Part shown: one piece after another, positions 12,493-21,782 of the stretch
Layout of the letters: every line of letters begins with the position of its first letter
How positions within the stretch are numbered: the stretch's first letter is position 1
NCBI GenBank assembly: GCA_023703575.1
Contig: CP097969.1
Span: 1-64,000 of the forward strand
Reading direction: 5' to 3'
Origin: SAR86 cluster bacterium
GTDB lineage: Bacteria; Pseudomonadota; Gammaproteobacteria; Magnimaribacterales; Magnimaribacteraceae
Length of the DNA: 64,000 nucleotides
Program-made: the position numbers and the translations under genes
The notes under the pieces: model-generated
Database searches by the model: none
Told to the model about the DNA's origin: nothing
What the model saw: the letters and a program-made list of their open reading frames with translations, nothing else

Positions 12493-12550
12493 TAGTTTAT
12501 ATTAGACAACTTTTGTTCGATTATAATCCTATTTTTTCAATAAAGAATAA

Positions 12551-13501
12551 TTATTGAATAGTAAGTTCGAAATTTCCATTTTTCTTAATCAGATCTAAGT
12601 ATCCAGCAATAAAATCTTTGCCCGAAACTTTATTTTTTCCCTCCATTTGTATCTGCTCAATCAATATTGAAGAAGCATCCTTACAAAATACAACTAACTT
12701 ATCGTCTTTCACGCTTATATATCCTGGATCATGTTTTATCCCTGATTCAATCCTCCTGGCCCTGTGTATCTTGACCCTTTTTCCTCCCAAAAAAGAATGA
12801 GTTCCATATTTGGAGCCTAAGGCGTTTATTTTTCTAATTATTTCTATTGAAGAATCCCCTTGCCAATCGATCTGTAAGAATTTCTTATCAATTTTAGGAG
12901 AAAATGTTGCTTTGTTTTCATCTTGAGCTTTATGCTTGATAGAGCCAGATTCGAGATTATCCAAAAAAGAAACTAAGTATTTTTCACTTAGTTGAATAAA
13001 CTTTTCTTCAACTGTATGAAGTGTATCGTATTCTTTAAGTGAACATTCATGCATTTCATAAACTGGACCTTCATCCAAACCTTCTGACATTTCCATGTAA
13101 CTTATCCCAATATTTTTGTCTCCTGACATAATTGCATGCTCCATTGGTGAGGCGCCTCTCCATCTTGGCAGAAGGGAGGCGTGAATATTTATGCAGCCAT
13201 ACTTGGGTAACTCTAATATTTTTTTTGGTACTAGCAGTCCATATGCAACTACTAATATAAGATCTGGAGTTATATTTTTTAAATCACTAAATACCTTGTC
13301 TATTCCAAGAGATTCAGGTTGATGGATACTTATGCCATTGTCTAAAGCGGTTTTCTTTACTGGACTAAAATTTATTTTTTTCCCTCGACCCGATTTCCTA
13401 TCTGGTTGTGTCAGAACACTCAAGACTTCATGCTCAGACTGCAAGACTATCTCTAAATGTCTGGCAGCAAATTCAGGAGTTCCTGCAAAAATAATTTTCA
13501 T
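12551..13501 (-). CDS. fmt: Methionyl-tRNA formyltransferase
   Basis: Fmt formylates initiator Met-tRNA using 10-formyltetrahydrofolate. The formyltransferase core shows the N-terminal MKIIFAGTPEFA, the folate-site block INIHASLLPRWRGASP (catalytic Asn and His) and GLDEGPVY with the catalytic Asp, followed by the C-terminal tRNA-binding domain. The 316-residue length is normal. It lies three bases downstream of def, the usual def-fmt pair. Confidence 0.95.
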   Translation of the reverse strand: MKIIFAGTPEFAARHLEIVLQSEHEVLSVLTQPDRKSGRGKKINFSPVKKTALDNGISIHQPESLGIDKVFSDLKNITPDLILVVAYGLLVPKKILELPKYGCINIHASLLPRWRGASPMEHAIMSGDKNIGISYMEMSEGLDEGPVYEMHECSLKEYDTLHTVEEKFIQLSEKYLVSFLDNLESGSIKHKAQDENKATFSPKIDKKFLQIDWQGDSSIEIIRKINALGSKYGTHSFLGGKRVKIHRARRIESGIKHDPGYISVKDDKLVVFCKDASSILIEQIQMEGKNKVSGKDFIAGYLDLIKKNGNFELTIQ

Positions 13502-13504
13502 GAG

Positions 13505-14008
13505 CTACAGTCCTTTAGCTTTTAAGAGCTTTTTTCTAATCATTTCTCTTTTGATGTTAGAGATAAAATCAACCATCATTTTTCCATCAAGGTGATCCAT
13601 TTCATGTTGAATCACTACTGCCAAAAGGTCATTTGCCAAAAGTAAATTATTCTTTCCATCAATGTCGAGATATGAAATTTCTACTGAACTGGGCCTTTTT
13701 AGCTCTTCGTAAAATCCTGGAACGGAAAGGCATCCTTCAGAAAATATTTTTTTATTCGGATCAATAATTTTTATTATTTCGGGATTTATTAATATCAATG
13801 GCTCGTCTTTAGACTCACTTATGTCCAAAACAATAACTCTTTTGTGAACATTGACCTGAGTAGCTGCTAAACCTATACCTGATCCTTGATACATAGTTTC
13901 TAGCATGTCTTGGGTAAGTTTCTTAATGGAATCGTCAACTACCTCTACAGTTTTAGCAACTGTACGTAGACGGGGGTCAGGGAAAATTAGTATTTTTAAT
14001 AATGCCAT
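13505..14008 (-). CDS. def: Peptide deformylase
   Basis: Def removes the formyl group from nascent proteins. All three signature motifs are present: GIGLAATQ (residues about 45-52), EGCLSVPG (about 90, metal-ligand Cys) and [10 protein letters not shown] (about 133, two metal-ligand His and the catalytic Glu). The 167-residue length is standard. It is divergent from purE across a gap of only 48 bases, so both promoters must overlap or lie close together. Confidence 0.96.
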   Translation of the reverse strand: MALLKILIFPDPRLRTVAKTVEVVDDSIKKLTQDMLETMYQGSGIGLAATQVNVHKRVIVLDISESKDEPLILINPEIIKIIDPNKKIFSEGCLSVPGFYEELKRPSSVEISYLDIDGKNNLLLANDLLAVVIQHEMDHLDGKMMVDFISNIKREMIRKKLLKAKGL

Positions 14009-14056
14009 TATTTAATTTCAATATATTAGTATACAATTTTTGTTTTGGAGAAAACT

Positions 14057-14551
14057 GTGACTGTAACCGTATCAATACTAATAGGGTCCGAATCAGACTT
14101 GGACTTAGCAAATAAATGTTCTGAAACTCTGGATTCACTTTCAATTTCAAATTCAATTCAAGTTCTTTCGGCTCATAGAACCCCATCTCTTCTTGAAACT
14201 CATATAAGAGAATGTGAAGCAGGCGGTACTAAAGTCTTTATTGCCATGGCCGGATTGGCAGCGCACCTAGCAGGTGCTGTAGCTTCTAAAACAGTTCTCC
14301 CTGTCATAGGAGTTCCAGGTGATGGGGGCCCCTTAAGCGGCATGGATGCTCTTTTATCCACCGTACAAATGCCAAAAGGTATTCCGGTAGCAACCGTAGC
14401 AATAGGTTCCGCTGGAGCAATTAATTCTGCCTATTTAGCTGCACAAATGTTGGGTATGGAGTCTGCTGAAATGAGAGCAGCATTGTTGAAAGTAAGAGAA
14501 GACGGCATACAAGCAATAAAAGCATCAAATAAAAAGCTAGAATCTTCTTAG
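14057..14551 (+). CDS. purE: N5-carboxyaminoimidazole ribonucleotide mutase PurE
   Basis: PurE converts N5-CAIR to CAIR in purine synthesis. Motifs include GSESDLDLA, SAHRTPSLL (substrate site), AMAGLAAHLAGAVAS and GVPGDGGPLSGMDALLS. The frame opens at a TTG at 14045, but TTGGAG at 14045-14050 is a good ribosome site placed 6 bases before the GTG at 14057, so I take that GTG; it gives 164 residues, the class I length. No purK is adjacent. tsaC follows 4 bases later. Confidence 0.95.
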   Translation: MTVTVSILIGSESDLDLANKCSETLDSLSISNSIQVLSAHRTPSLLETHIRECEAGGTKVFIAMAGLAAHLAGAVASKTVLPVIGVPGDGGPLSGMDALLSTVQMPKGIPVATVAIGSAGAINSAYLAAQMLGMESAEMRAALLKVREDGIQAIKASNKKLESS

Positions 14552-14555
14552 CAGG

Positions 14556-15089
14556 ATGAGCTCTCTTGGCTCTGTTCTTGAACACTTAGAGTGCGGAAAA
14601 ACGATTGCTTATCCAACAGAAGGAGTGTGGGGCTTGGGATGCGACCCTCAAAATCAGGATGCAATTGAAAATCTATTAAAACTTAAGGCGCGTTCTCACG
14701 AAAAGGGCTTAATTTTGATTGCTTCAAAATTTGAGCATTTCCTGAATTTTGCTTACGTAGAAGATTACAAAGATAAACTACTAACTAAATGGCCCGGACC
14801 CCATACTTGGTTAGTCCCATCAAAACCAAATTTGAGTCCTCTTATTAGGGGCAACAATGAGAAGGTTGCTTTAAGACTTAGCAATCATGAGATTGTATGT
14901 AATTTATGTGATGCTTTTGCTGGACCAGTTGTTTCAACTTCGGCTAATAAAGAAGGGCAACCCACTTTAAATGGACCACATGAGATTTTAGAATATTTTC
15001 CTGAAGTTAAAGTGCTAAATGGCAAATTAGGAGGCCTTGAAAAACCTTCTACCATTCAAGATGTCGTCACGGATATAATTCTCAGGTAG
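14556..15089 (+). CDS. tsaC: Threonylcarbamoyl-AMP synthase TsaC (YrdC/RimN family)
   Basis: TsaC makes threonylcarbamoyl-AMP for the universal t6A37 tRNA modification. The YrdC fold is recognised by AYPTEGVWGLGCDP near residue 18, the block LKLKARSHEKGLILIA and VVSTSANKEGQPT near 130. At 177 residues it is the short TsaC form without the Sua5 C-terminal domain. It lies between purE and aroE; the tsaC-aroE neighbourhood matches the Pseudomonas origin region, where hemF lies between. Confidence 0.93.
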   Translation: MSSLGSVLEHLECGKTIAYPTEGVWGLGCDPQNQDAIENLLKLKARSHEKGLILIASKFEHFLNFAYVEDYKDKLLTKWPGPHTWLVPSKPNLSPLIRGNNEKVALRLSNHEIVCNLCDAFAGPVVSTSANKEGQPTLNGPHEILEYFPEVKVLNGKLGGLEKPSTIQDVVTDIILR

Positions 15090-15091
15090 TT

Positions 15092-15907
15092 ATGACAGAA
15101 TTAAAAAAGTTTGCAGTAATAGGCAGTCCAATCGATCACTCCCTTTCTCCCAAGATACATTCAATTTTTGCAAAAGAATTAGGTATAGAAATTACTTACG
15201 AAGCAATAAATGTTGAACCGATGCATTTCGATTCCTCTGTTACTAGACTTTTTGAAGAGGGGTATGCAGGACTAAATGTTACTTTACCGTTAAAAGAATT
15301 AGCTTTTAAACTTGCCGATGAATTAAGTGATGAGTCTAATTTGTCCGGATCGGTCAATACCCTTTGGAAAGAAGATGGCATTATTCACGGTGATAGTACA
15401 GACGGAAAAGGCCTTATTAGAGACCTTCAAGAAAAGAAAATAAATCTCAAAAATAAGGAGATAGTCATTTTGGGAGCTGGTGGATCCGCAAAAGCGATTA
15501 TTCCAAGCTTGCTTAAGGAAGATCCACAAAGAATAAGCATCGGTAATAGAACGGTTTCAAAAGCTGAGGAACTCTTAGAGAGCTTTTCCTCTTTCAGAAA
15601 TAAAATGAATCTTTTTCAAATGACCGATAATTTAAATTTTAAGCCTGAAATTCTTATAAATAGTACTTCTGCGGGAATACAGAATCAAAGTCTTGAATTA
15701 CCTTCGGATATACTGACAAAAGACATGTGTATTTACGATCTTTCTTATTCTTTTGAAGACACACCTTTTCTAAAGTTAGCGAAGTCTAAGGGTATAGAAA
15801 ATTACCATGACGGAATAGGGATGTTAGTTCATCAAGCTGCACTAAGCTTTAAAATCTGGACCGGGCAAACGCCTATTTCCAGTATAAATAAAGCCGAGCT
15901 TTTATAG
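15092..15907 (+). CDS. aroE: Shikimate dehydrogenase (NADP+)
   Basis: AroE reduces 3-dehydroshikimate to shikimate in aromatic amino acid synthesis. The N-terminal substrate domain shows GSPIDHSLSPKIH and NVTLPLKELA (with the catalytic Lys). The NADP site is ILGAGGSAKAII, with GNRT after the second strand giving the Arg that favours NADP+. The 271-residue length is typical. It begins two bases after tsaC and ends a three-gene plus-strand run. Confidence 0.94.
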   Translation: MTELKKFAVIGSPIDHSLSPKIHSIFAKELGIEITYEAINVEPMHFDSSVTRLFEEGYAGLNVTLPLKELAFKLADELSDESNLSGSVNTLWKEDGIIHGDSTDGKGLIRDLQEKKINLKNKEIVILGAGGSAKAIIPSLLKEDPQRISIGNRTVSKAEELLESFSSFRNKMNLFQMTDNLNFKPEILINSTSAGIQNQSLELPSDILTKDMCIYDLSYSFEDTPFLKLAKSKGIENYHDGIGMLVHQAALSFKIWTGQTPISSINKAELL

Positions 15908-15952
15908 CATTTTTCTTGTTTATAAACTTTAAATAAGTTTAACTTTTAACTA

Positions 15953-15981
15953 TTGTTTGAGGTATCTGATTGGTTTAGAAT
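15953..15981 (+). promoter_or_regulatory. Candidate sigma70 promoter of the cytochrome oxidase locus
   Basis: TTGTTT (15953-15958) and TAGAAT (15976-15981) are separated by 17 bases in the 124-base gap between aroE and coxB. The predicted start lies about 45 bases before the coxB ATG. A short AT-rich inverted repeat (about 15923-15941) lies upstream. This is sequence matching only. Confidence 0.4.
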
Positions 15982-16031
15982 ACGCTCGCTGTTCGGTACG
16001 CCCACCTACAAAAATAAATATATAAAATTTA

Positions 16032-17180
16032 ATGGCTTATATTAGAAAAGTTTTCACAGGGTTTATCTTTGTATTACCTCTCATATTTTCATCGCTTATT
16101 TTTTCCGAAAGTTCAGATTACAACATGCCGATTGGTGTGACTGATGTTAGTGAGAGTATCTTTGGTCTCCACATGCTCATATTTTGGATATGCGTTGTTA
16201 TTGGAGTAATAGTTTTCTCGATAATGTTCTGGTCCTTATGGAAGTATAGAAAATCCAAAGGAGCAGTTGCTGCAGATTTTGACGATAATTTTTGGTTGGA
16301 AATAGGTTGGACTGTAGCTGCAACCCTAGTTCTTGTCTGGATGGCTGTTCCATCTACTCAGGTAATGGTTGAAGCGTATGATGATGCTGAAGGTGAAATA
16401 AACATACTTATAACGGGTCATCAGTGGAAATGGCATTATGAATACCTAGAAGATGAGGTCGGTTTTTTCAGCAACTTATCTACTAGCCAAGAGCAAATAG
16501 ATGGGGAAGTGCCAAAGGGAGAGTTTTACTTAAGAGAGGTTGATGAACCTTTAGTTATTCCAACAAATACGAGAGTTAGATTTTTAATTACTGGAAATGA
16601 TGTTATCCATTCATGGTGGGTACCTGACTTTGCAGTAAAACAGGACGCAATACCTGGTTTCATAAATACAGCTTGGACAAATGTACCCGAACCAGGAATT
16701 TTTAGAGGGGCCTGCACAGAACTCTGTGGTATTAAACATGCTTTCATGCCTGTTGTGGTAAGGGCTGTTGAAAGAGAAGAATTCGATGCATTTATAGCTG
16801 AGAAAGTGGCCTTAGCTGAAGAAGAAAGGATGCTTACCTCAAAGGTTTGGACTAAGGACGAGCTTATGGCAAGAGGTGAAAGTTTTTATGCCACAAATTG
16901 TGCAGCTTGCCATCAGGCCAATGGACAAGGTATACCGCCAGTATTTCCTTCTTTAGTGGGCAGCCAAATTACTATGTTTGACAGCAATAAACACATTGAA
17001 ATATTAATGGAAGGAGTGCAAGGGTCGGCAATGGCAGCCTTTGGGGAATCATATAGTGAAGTAGATATAGCCTCAGTTATAACTTACACAAGACAAGCTT
17101 GGTCTAATGGCGAAAAAGGAGATGGTGTTATTGTTACTCCACAAGATATCGTCGCATACAAAAATAGAATTGATTTATAA
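16032..17180 (+). CDS. coxB: Cytochrome c oxidase subunit II with fused cytochrome c domain (caa3 type)
   Basis: Subunit II accepts electrons for the oxidase. A signal peptide and two membrane helices precede the cupredoxin domain with the CuA site (HSWWVPDFAVKQDAIPG, then CTELCGIKHAFM near residue 227). A C-terminal class I cytochrome c domain follows, with the haem motif CAACH near 291 and a late Met. The 382-residue length and fused haem domain mark a caa3-type enzyme that takes electrons directly through its own haem c. coxA follows after 12 bases with a good AAGGA site. Confidence 0.96.
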   Translation: MAYIRKVFTGFIFVLPLIFSSLIFSESSDYNMPIGVTDVSESIFGLHMLIFWICVVIGVIVFSIMFWSLWKYRKSKGAVAADFDDNFWLEIGWTVAATLVLVWMAVPSTQVMVEAYDDAEGEINILITGHQWKWHYEYLEDEVGFFSNLSTSQEQIDGEVPKGEFYLREVDEPLVIPTNTRVRFLITGNDVIHSWWVPDFAVKQDAIPGFINTAWTNVPEPGIFRGACTELCGIKHAFMPVVVRAVEREEFDAFIAEKVALAEEERMLTSKVWTKDELMARGESFYATNCAACHQANGQGIPPVFPSLVGSQITMFDSNKHIEILMEGVQGSAMAAFGESYSEVDIASVITYTRQAWSNGEKGDGVIVTPQDIVAYKNRIDL

Positions 17181-17192
17181 AGGAAATAAATT

Positions 17193-18779
17193 ATGAGTAC
17201 AGTAGTAGAATCACACGACCACGGACATCACGGTCCGGCAAAAGGCCTTTCTAGATGGCTTTTTACAACAAATCATAAAGATATAGGTACTTTGTATTTA
17301 TGGTTTAGCTTTATCATGCTCTTTATTGGCGGTGCCATGGCAATGGTAATAAGAGCTGAGCTTTTTCAACCAGGACTGCAGATAGTTCAGCCTGAATTCT
17401 TTAATCAAATGACCACTAACCATGGTCTGATAATGGTTTTTGGCGTAATCATGCCAGCTTTTGTAGGACTTGCTAACTGGATGTTGCCTATGCAAATAGG
17501 AGCACCTGATATGGCTTTACCAAGATTAAACAATTTGAGTTTTTGGTTGTTGCCAATGGCTTTCGGTATATTAATTTCAACCTTGTTTATGCCTGAAGGT
17601 GGACCAAACTTTGGATGGACTTTCTATGCACCTCTTTCAACAACTTATGCTCCCTCTACCGTTAACTTTTTTATTTTTTCAGTTCACATAATGGGCGTGT
17701 CATCGATATTAGGCTCGATAAACATCATTACAACTATCTTCAATATGAGAGCGCCTGGAATGACTTTAATGAAAATGCCTCTTTTTGTTTGGAGCTGGTT
17801 AATAACAGCTTATTTGCTAATAGCGGTTATGCCAGTTTTAGCAGGTGTTGTAACCATGATGTTGATGGATATAAATTTTGGTACAAGTTTCTTTAATGCT
17901 GCCGGCGGTGGTGATCCAGTTTTATTTCAACATGTCTTTTGGTTCTTTGGTCATCCAGAAGTCTATATCATGATCTTACCAGCTTTTGGTATTGTTTCTC
18001 ATATCATTGAGACCTTCTCTAGAAAGCCAATTTTTGGATACTCTTCTATGGTATATGCCATGGCTTCAATAGCCATTTTATCTTTCGTTGTCTGGGCTCA
18101 CCATATGTTTACAGTCGGTATGCCTCTAGCAGGAGAGTTATTCTTCATGTACTCAACAATGCTAATTGCTATTCCTACCGGTGTGAAAGTTTTCAATTGG
18201 GTTGCAACAATGTTTAGAGGCTCAATTACATTTGAAACACCAATGTTATTCTCAATTGCTTTTGTGGCTTTATTTACAATTGGCGGATTCTCAGGATTAA
18301 TGCTTGCAATAGTACCTGCAGACTTCCAGTATCATGATACTTACTTTGTAGTAGCACACTTTCACTATGTTCTAGTGCCGGGCGCACTATTTGGAATAAT
18401 AGCAGCTGCATACTACTGGCTACCTAAGTGGACAGGAAATATGTACGACGAGACTCTTGGAAAATTACATTTTTGGCTAACATTTATATCTGTAAATGTT
18501 ACTTTCTTCCCAATGCATTTTGTTGGATTAGCTGGAATGCCTAGACGATATCCTGACTATGCACTGCAGTTTGCAGACTTCAATGCTTTAATAAGTGTTG
18601 GCGCCTTTATGTTTGGCTTAACTCAGCTTTTATTCTTATTTATTGTTATTAAAACAATCAGATCAGGTAAACAAGCCAAGCCTGAGGTTTGGGAAGGTGC
18701 AGGAGATTTAGGTCTGGAGTGGACGTTAAGCTCACCTCCTCCTTATCACTCTTTTACAGTTCAACCGCAAGTAAAATAG
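17193..18779 (+). CDS. coxA: Cytochrome c oxidase subunit I
   Basis: Subunit I holds haem a and the haem a3-CuB site where oxygen is reduced. About twelve helices are visible. Ligand regions include TTNHGLIMVFG (haem a), FFGHPEVYIMILP (CuB His and cross-linked Tyr), WAHHMFTVG (CuB His pair) and DTYFVVAHFHYVL (haems a3 and a). The GHPEV motif and the D-channel Asp/Asn in GAPDMALPRLNN place it in the A1 family of proton-pumping oxidases. The 528-residue length is normal. Confidence 0.97.
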   Translation: MSTVVESHDHGHHGPAKGLSRWLFTTNHKDIGTLYLWFSFIMLFIGGAMAMVIRAELFQPGLQIVQPEFFNQMTTNHGLIMVFGVIMPAFVGLANWMLPMQIGAPDMALPRLNNLSFWLLPMAFGILISTLFMPEGGPNFGWTFYAPLSTTYAPSTVNFFIFSVHIMGVSSILGSINIITTIFNMRAPGMTLMKMPLFVWSWLITAYLLIAVMPVLAGVVTMMLMDINFGTSFFNAAGGGDPVLFQHVFWFFGHPEVYIMILPAFGIVSHIIETFSRKPIFGYSSMVYAMASIAILSFVVWAHHMFTVGMPLAGELFFMYSTMLIAIPTGVKVFNWVATMFRGSITFETPMLFSIAFVALFTIGGFSGLMLAIVPADFQYHDTYFVVAHFHYVLVPGALFGIIAAAYYWLPKWTGNMYDETLGKLHFWLTFISVNVTFFPMHFVGLAGMPRRYPDYALQFADFNALISVGAFMFGLTQLLFLFIVIKTIRSGKQAKPEVWEGAGDLGLEWTLSSPPPYHSFTVQPQVK

Positions 18780-18780
18780 T

Positions 18781-19329
18781 TTGGAAGCAACAAAAACATT
18801 ACGTAATCTAATAGGTATCGTCGTAGGTATGTTTGCCTTCGGTTGGTTGCTCGTCCCCATGTATGACGTGTTTTGTGAGATTACTGGATTGAATGGAAAG
18901 GTAACTGGCCCGAGTTCTTTGAGTCAAGAATCACTTGCAATCACTGAACAGAGAGAACTCCTAGTTCAGTTTATGACACATAACAACGAATCTATGCCTT
19001 GGTTCTTTGATTCAGAAAAATCTCAGATGAGAGTCATCACTGGAAATCAATATGAAGCTACTTTTGTTTTCCACAACACAACCGCAAAAGAGATGGTTGG
19101 GCAGGTAATTCCGAGTGTTTCACCGGGTAGAGGCGCTGAGTATTTCCATAAAACTGAATGTTTTTGTTTTGAGAGACAAGTTTTAGCTGCAGGAGAAAGA
19201 ATCGAACTGCCTGTAAGGTTTATAATCGATCCTGCCCTGCCTGAAGAAATAGGATCTTTGAGCCTAGGCTACACACTATTTGATATAACAGACAGAGTGC
19301 AACCGGAAAAAGAAATAGCTAAATTATAA
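18781..19329 (+). CDS. ctaG: Cytochrome c oxidase assembly protein CtaG (Cox11 family, CuB insertion)
   Basis: Cox11/CtaG delivers copper to the CuB site of subunit I. A single N-terminal membrane helix is followed by VPMYDVFCEITGLNGK and, further on, the copper-binding CFCFERQVLAAGE (CxC) and the late block FIIDPALPEE. The TTG start one base past the coxA stop gives 182 residues, about the family length. Its place between coxA and coxC is the usual one. Confidence 0.94.
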   Translation: MEATKTLRNLIGIVVGMFAFGWLLVPMYDVFCEITGLNGKVTGPSSLSQESLAITEQRELLVQFMTHNNESMPWFFDSEKSQMRVITGNQYEATFVFHNTTAKEMVGQVIPSVSPGRGAEYFHKTECFCFERQVLAAGERIELPVRFIIDPALPEEIGSLSLGYTLFDITDRVQPEKEIAKL

Positions 19330-19341
19330 AAAGGGGAGATT

Positions 19342-20256
19342 ATGTCACAACAAGCTTATTACGTACCTGAATCTAGTAAATTACCTTTTGCGATGGCTAT
19401 AAGCCTACTTGTGTTTATCATCGGTGCAGCGAAGACAGTTATAGATGCCGGAACGGATTCCAACTCATACATGATACTGCTTCTTTCATTCGCAATGATA
19501 TGGGTAACAATGTATTTCTGGTTCAAACAGACGATTATAGAAAACCAAGCTGGGTTAAATAACCCTATGCTCAAGGATTCATATGTATATGGAATGGCTT
19601 GGTTTATTTTTTCAGAGGTAATGTTCTTCTTTGCTTTCTTTTTTGCTTTAGCTTACATAAGAAACTTTGCCGTTCCATGGTTGGGTGGCGAAGGAGAAAA
19701 GGGTCTAGCGAACATGTTATGGCCTGGATTTGAAGCAAGTTGGCCTTTGATGATAACTCCTGATCAGGCAGTATTTGCTGGCCCTGAAAAGGACATGTCT
19801 CTCGCCACTGCATATGCCTCTGGCGGCTTAGGAGGTGTTTTAGGGTGGTTACCATTATGGAATACAGTACTTTTGTTAACTTCAAGTCTGACAGTTCACA
19901 TAGCCCATTTAGGACTAAAGAACGGAAACAGGAAACAATTTAATCTTTGGCTTGGTGCAACTTTAGTACTTGGCTATGCTTTCGTAGTAGTACAGGGCAT
20001 TGAGTATTATGAGGCCTATACCCATTACGGTTTAACACTTAATACGGGTATTTATGGAACCACATTCTTCATGCTTACAGGCTTTCATGGTTTTCATGTA
20101 TGTCTCGGTGCAATAATTTTAACGATAATGCTTTTTAGGAGTTTAAAAGGACACTTTTCTTCTGATGATCATTTCGGTTTTGAGGCCGGGTCATGGTACT
20201 GGCACTTTGTAGACGTTGTTTGGGTTTGCTTAGTCGCTTTTGTATACGTAATGTAA
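19342..20256 (+). CDS. coxC: Cytochrome c oxidase subunit III
   Basis: Subunit III is the seven-helix accessory subunit that stabilises proton pumping. Recognisable stretches are MAWFIFSEVMFFFAFFFA, the block TGFHGFHVCLGAI with paired His, and the C-terminal WYWHFVDVVWVCLVAFVYV. The 304-residue length includes a loop between helices in the middle. A strong AGGGGAG site lies about 5 bases before the ATG. It faces the small DUF2909 gene across a 4-base gap. Confidence 0.96.
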   Translation: MSQQAYYVPESSKLPFAMAISLLVFIIGAAKTVIDAGTDSNSYMILLLSFAMIWVTMYFWFKQTIIENQAGLNNPMLKDSYVYGMAWFIFSEVMFFFAFFFALAYIRNFAVPWLGGEGEKGLANMLWPGFEASWPLMITPDQAVFAGPEKDMSLATAYASGGLGGVLGWLPLWNTVLLLTSSLTVHIAHLGLKNGNRKQFNLWLGATLVLGYAFVVVQGIEYYEAYTHYGLTLNTGIYGTTFFMLTGFHGFHVCLGAIILTIMLFRSLKGHFSSDDHFGFEAGSWYWHFVDVVWVCLVAFVYVM

Positions 20257-20260
20257 AACG

Positions 20261-20458
20261 TTAAACACCAGGTCCAATTTGCCCAGTTATAAAACCATAA
20301 ACTAGAGTTATAAATAGAACTACAGCAATAGAAACTCTGACGCCCAAGCTATGAACGGTTCTTTTGGAAGATCCTCCATCTTTTATTAGAAAGAAGGCAC
20401 CTCTGAATAGACTAATAAACATAGCTACGATTAGGAATAATATAAAGTATTTGATCAT
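20261..20458 (-). CDS. Small twin-helix membrane protein, DUF2909 family
   Basis: This 65-residue protein has two membrane helices joined by a polar turn (KDGGSSKRTVHS). The family is of unknown function and is characteristically encoded on the opposite strand between coxC and surf1 in gammaproteobacteria such as Pseudomonas, exactly as here. That conserved placement supports a real gene, possibly with a role in oxidase assembly. It is opposed to the rest of the locus, so it needs its own promoter in the 42 bases before surf1. Confidence 0.8.
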   Translation of the reverse strand: MIKYFILFLIVAMFISLFRGAFFLIKDGGSSKRTVHSLGVRVSIAVVLFITLVYGFITGQIGPGV

Positions 20459-20500
20459 CTGAAAGGACGTGAATTATACACTTAGGATGACGAAAAAAAT

Positions 20501-21193
20501 ATGAGTAAATTTAGTCCAGGAAAATTAATGACTGCATTTGTAGTATTTTTTTTCCCTATCTTAATCTACTTGGGTTCATGGCAAGTAATGAGAGGGCTAG
20601 AAAAAAAAGACATAGTTAATCAACATTATGAAAATAAATCTTTACCAGTTATCAGCGAAAAAGAAATGGCTACTTTAAATTCTGAAAACCTGATTTATCG
20701 AACGGTGAATCTTGAAGGAGAATATCAATCTGAGTCTTATATATTGGACAACAGACTATATAGGCAAGAAGCAGGTTATGAGATTTTTACTGCCTTTGAA
20801 ACATCCGAAAAGAATCTTTTTCTTATTAACAGAGGATGGGTTTCAAAAGAAGATTACGAGAATGGAACGGAGGAAGCTGAAGGAAAAGTCACTATTCAAG
20901 GAGTTCTTTCACCGTTCAAGAGATTTGGATTAAATTTGGTAGATCAAATATATCTAGATGGCTGGCCAAAGCTTGTTCAGCAGGTGGATTATGAAACAAC
21001 AAAAAATGATATAGGCAATTCAATAAATGAATCTGTGATTCAATTATCTGCGGCCTCAGCTGGGGCTTTTGAACCGATTTGGAAACCAGTTGATTTAAAA
21101 CCATCCAGGCATTTTGGATATGCACTGCAATGGTTTGGATTGGCATTAGTTTTAATTTGCTCATATTTTTACTATGGATATAAAAAGGATTAA
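20501..21193 (+). CDS. SURF1 family cytochrome oxidase assembly protein
   Basis: SURF1 proteins help place haem a into subunit I. The architecture is an N-terminal membrane helix (residues about 8-27, with LGSWQVMRGLEKK), a periplasmic domain with FLINRGWVS, and a C-terminal helix preceded by SRHFGYALQWFGLALVL, the family signature. The 230-residue length is standard. The next gene begins two bases after the stop. Confidence 0.93.
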   Translation: MSKFSPGKLMTAFVVFFFPILIYLGSWQVMRGLEKKDIVNQHYENKSLPVISEKEMATLNSENLIYRTVNLEGEYQSESYILDNRLYRQEAGYEIFTAFETSEKNLFLINRGWVSKEDYENGTEEAEGKVTIQGVLSPFKRFGLNLVDQIYLDGWPKLVQQVDYETTKNDIGNSINESVIQLSAASAGAFEPIWKPVDLKPSRHFGYALQWFGLALVLICSYFYYGYKKD

Positions 21194-21195
21194 GT

Positions 21196-21780
21196 ATGAT
21201 CATTAGTAAACAAAATTCCGGAAGAATAGTTGCATCCTTAATTTTTCTTACCCCTATAATTGTACTCTTTGCTAGTTCGGCTTTGTTCTATAGCGGTTAT
21301 TCTCCTCAAGGAACTGTCAATAAGGGGACATTGCTCGAGGACCCAATACAGCTAAGTGAGCTGAAGCTTGATATTGATTCTGGGCCTTTGAAAGATGAGT
21401 TCCCAGGAAAATGGTCAATCGTACAATTTGTTTCAGGGGACTGTTTAGGAAAATGCTGGGATACACTCTATTCTTCAAGACAAATCAATATAAGACTTGC
21501 GAAGAATAGCGATAGAGTGGTCAGATATTTAATAAATATCGGTACTAATAATTTGTCCAGCCAATCTATTGAAAAGATAACTGAGGAATACCCTTTACTC
21601 AATACTGGAACAATTCACCCAGAGCTATTGCCCTTATCCGTCTCGGAAAAATTACAAGACTCTCCTTATATCTTATTCGATCCTCTAGGGAATGGGATAC
21701 TCATTTATGACTCCACCTTACCTAGTGGCGAATTATTAGAAGATATTAAGAAAGTCCTTCAAAACTCAAAAATAGGATAA
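21196..21780 (+). CDS. Membrane-anchored SCO-like thioredoxin-fold protein of the cox locus
   Basis: An N-terminal membrane helix (about residues 10-30) is followed by a domain that resembles SCO or peroxiredoxin-like folds: WSIVQFVSGDCLGKCWDTL carries a CxxxC pair (about residues 81-85) at the place where SCO proteins bind copper. No clear distal His ligand is seen. Comparable genes lie between surf1 and ctaA in Pseudomonas-type cox loci. A role in copper or thiol chemistry for oxidase assembly is inferred, not shown. 194 residues. Confidence 0.7.
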   Translation: MIISKQNSGRIVASLIFLTPIIVLFASSALFYSGYSPQGTVNKGTLLEDPIQLSELKLDIDSGPLKDEFPGKWSIVQFVSGDCLGKCWDTLYSSRQINIRLAKNSDRVVRYLINIGTNNLSSQSIEKITEEYPLLNTGTIHPELLPLSVSEKLQDSPYILFDPLGNGILIYDSTLPSGELLEDIKKVLQNSKIG

Positions 21781-21782
21781 AA

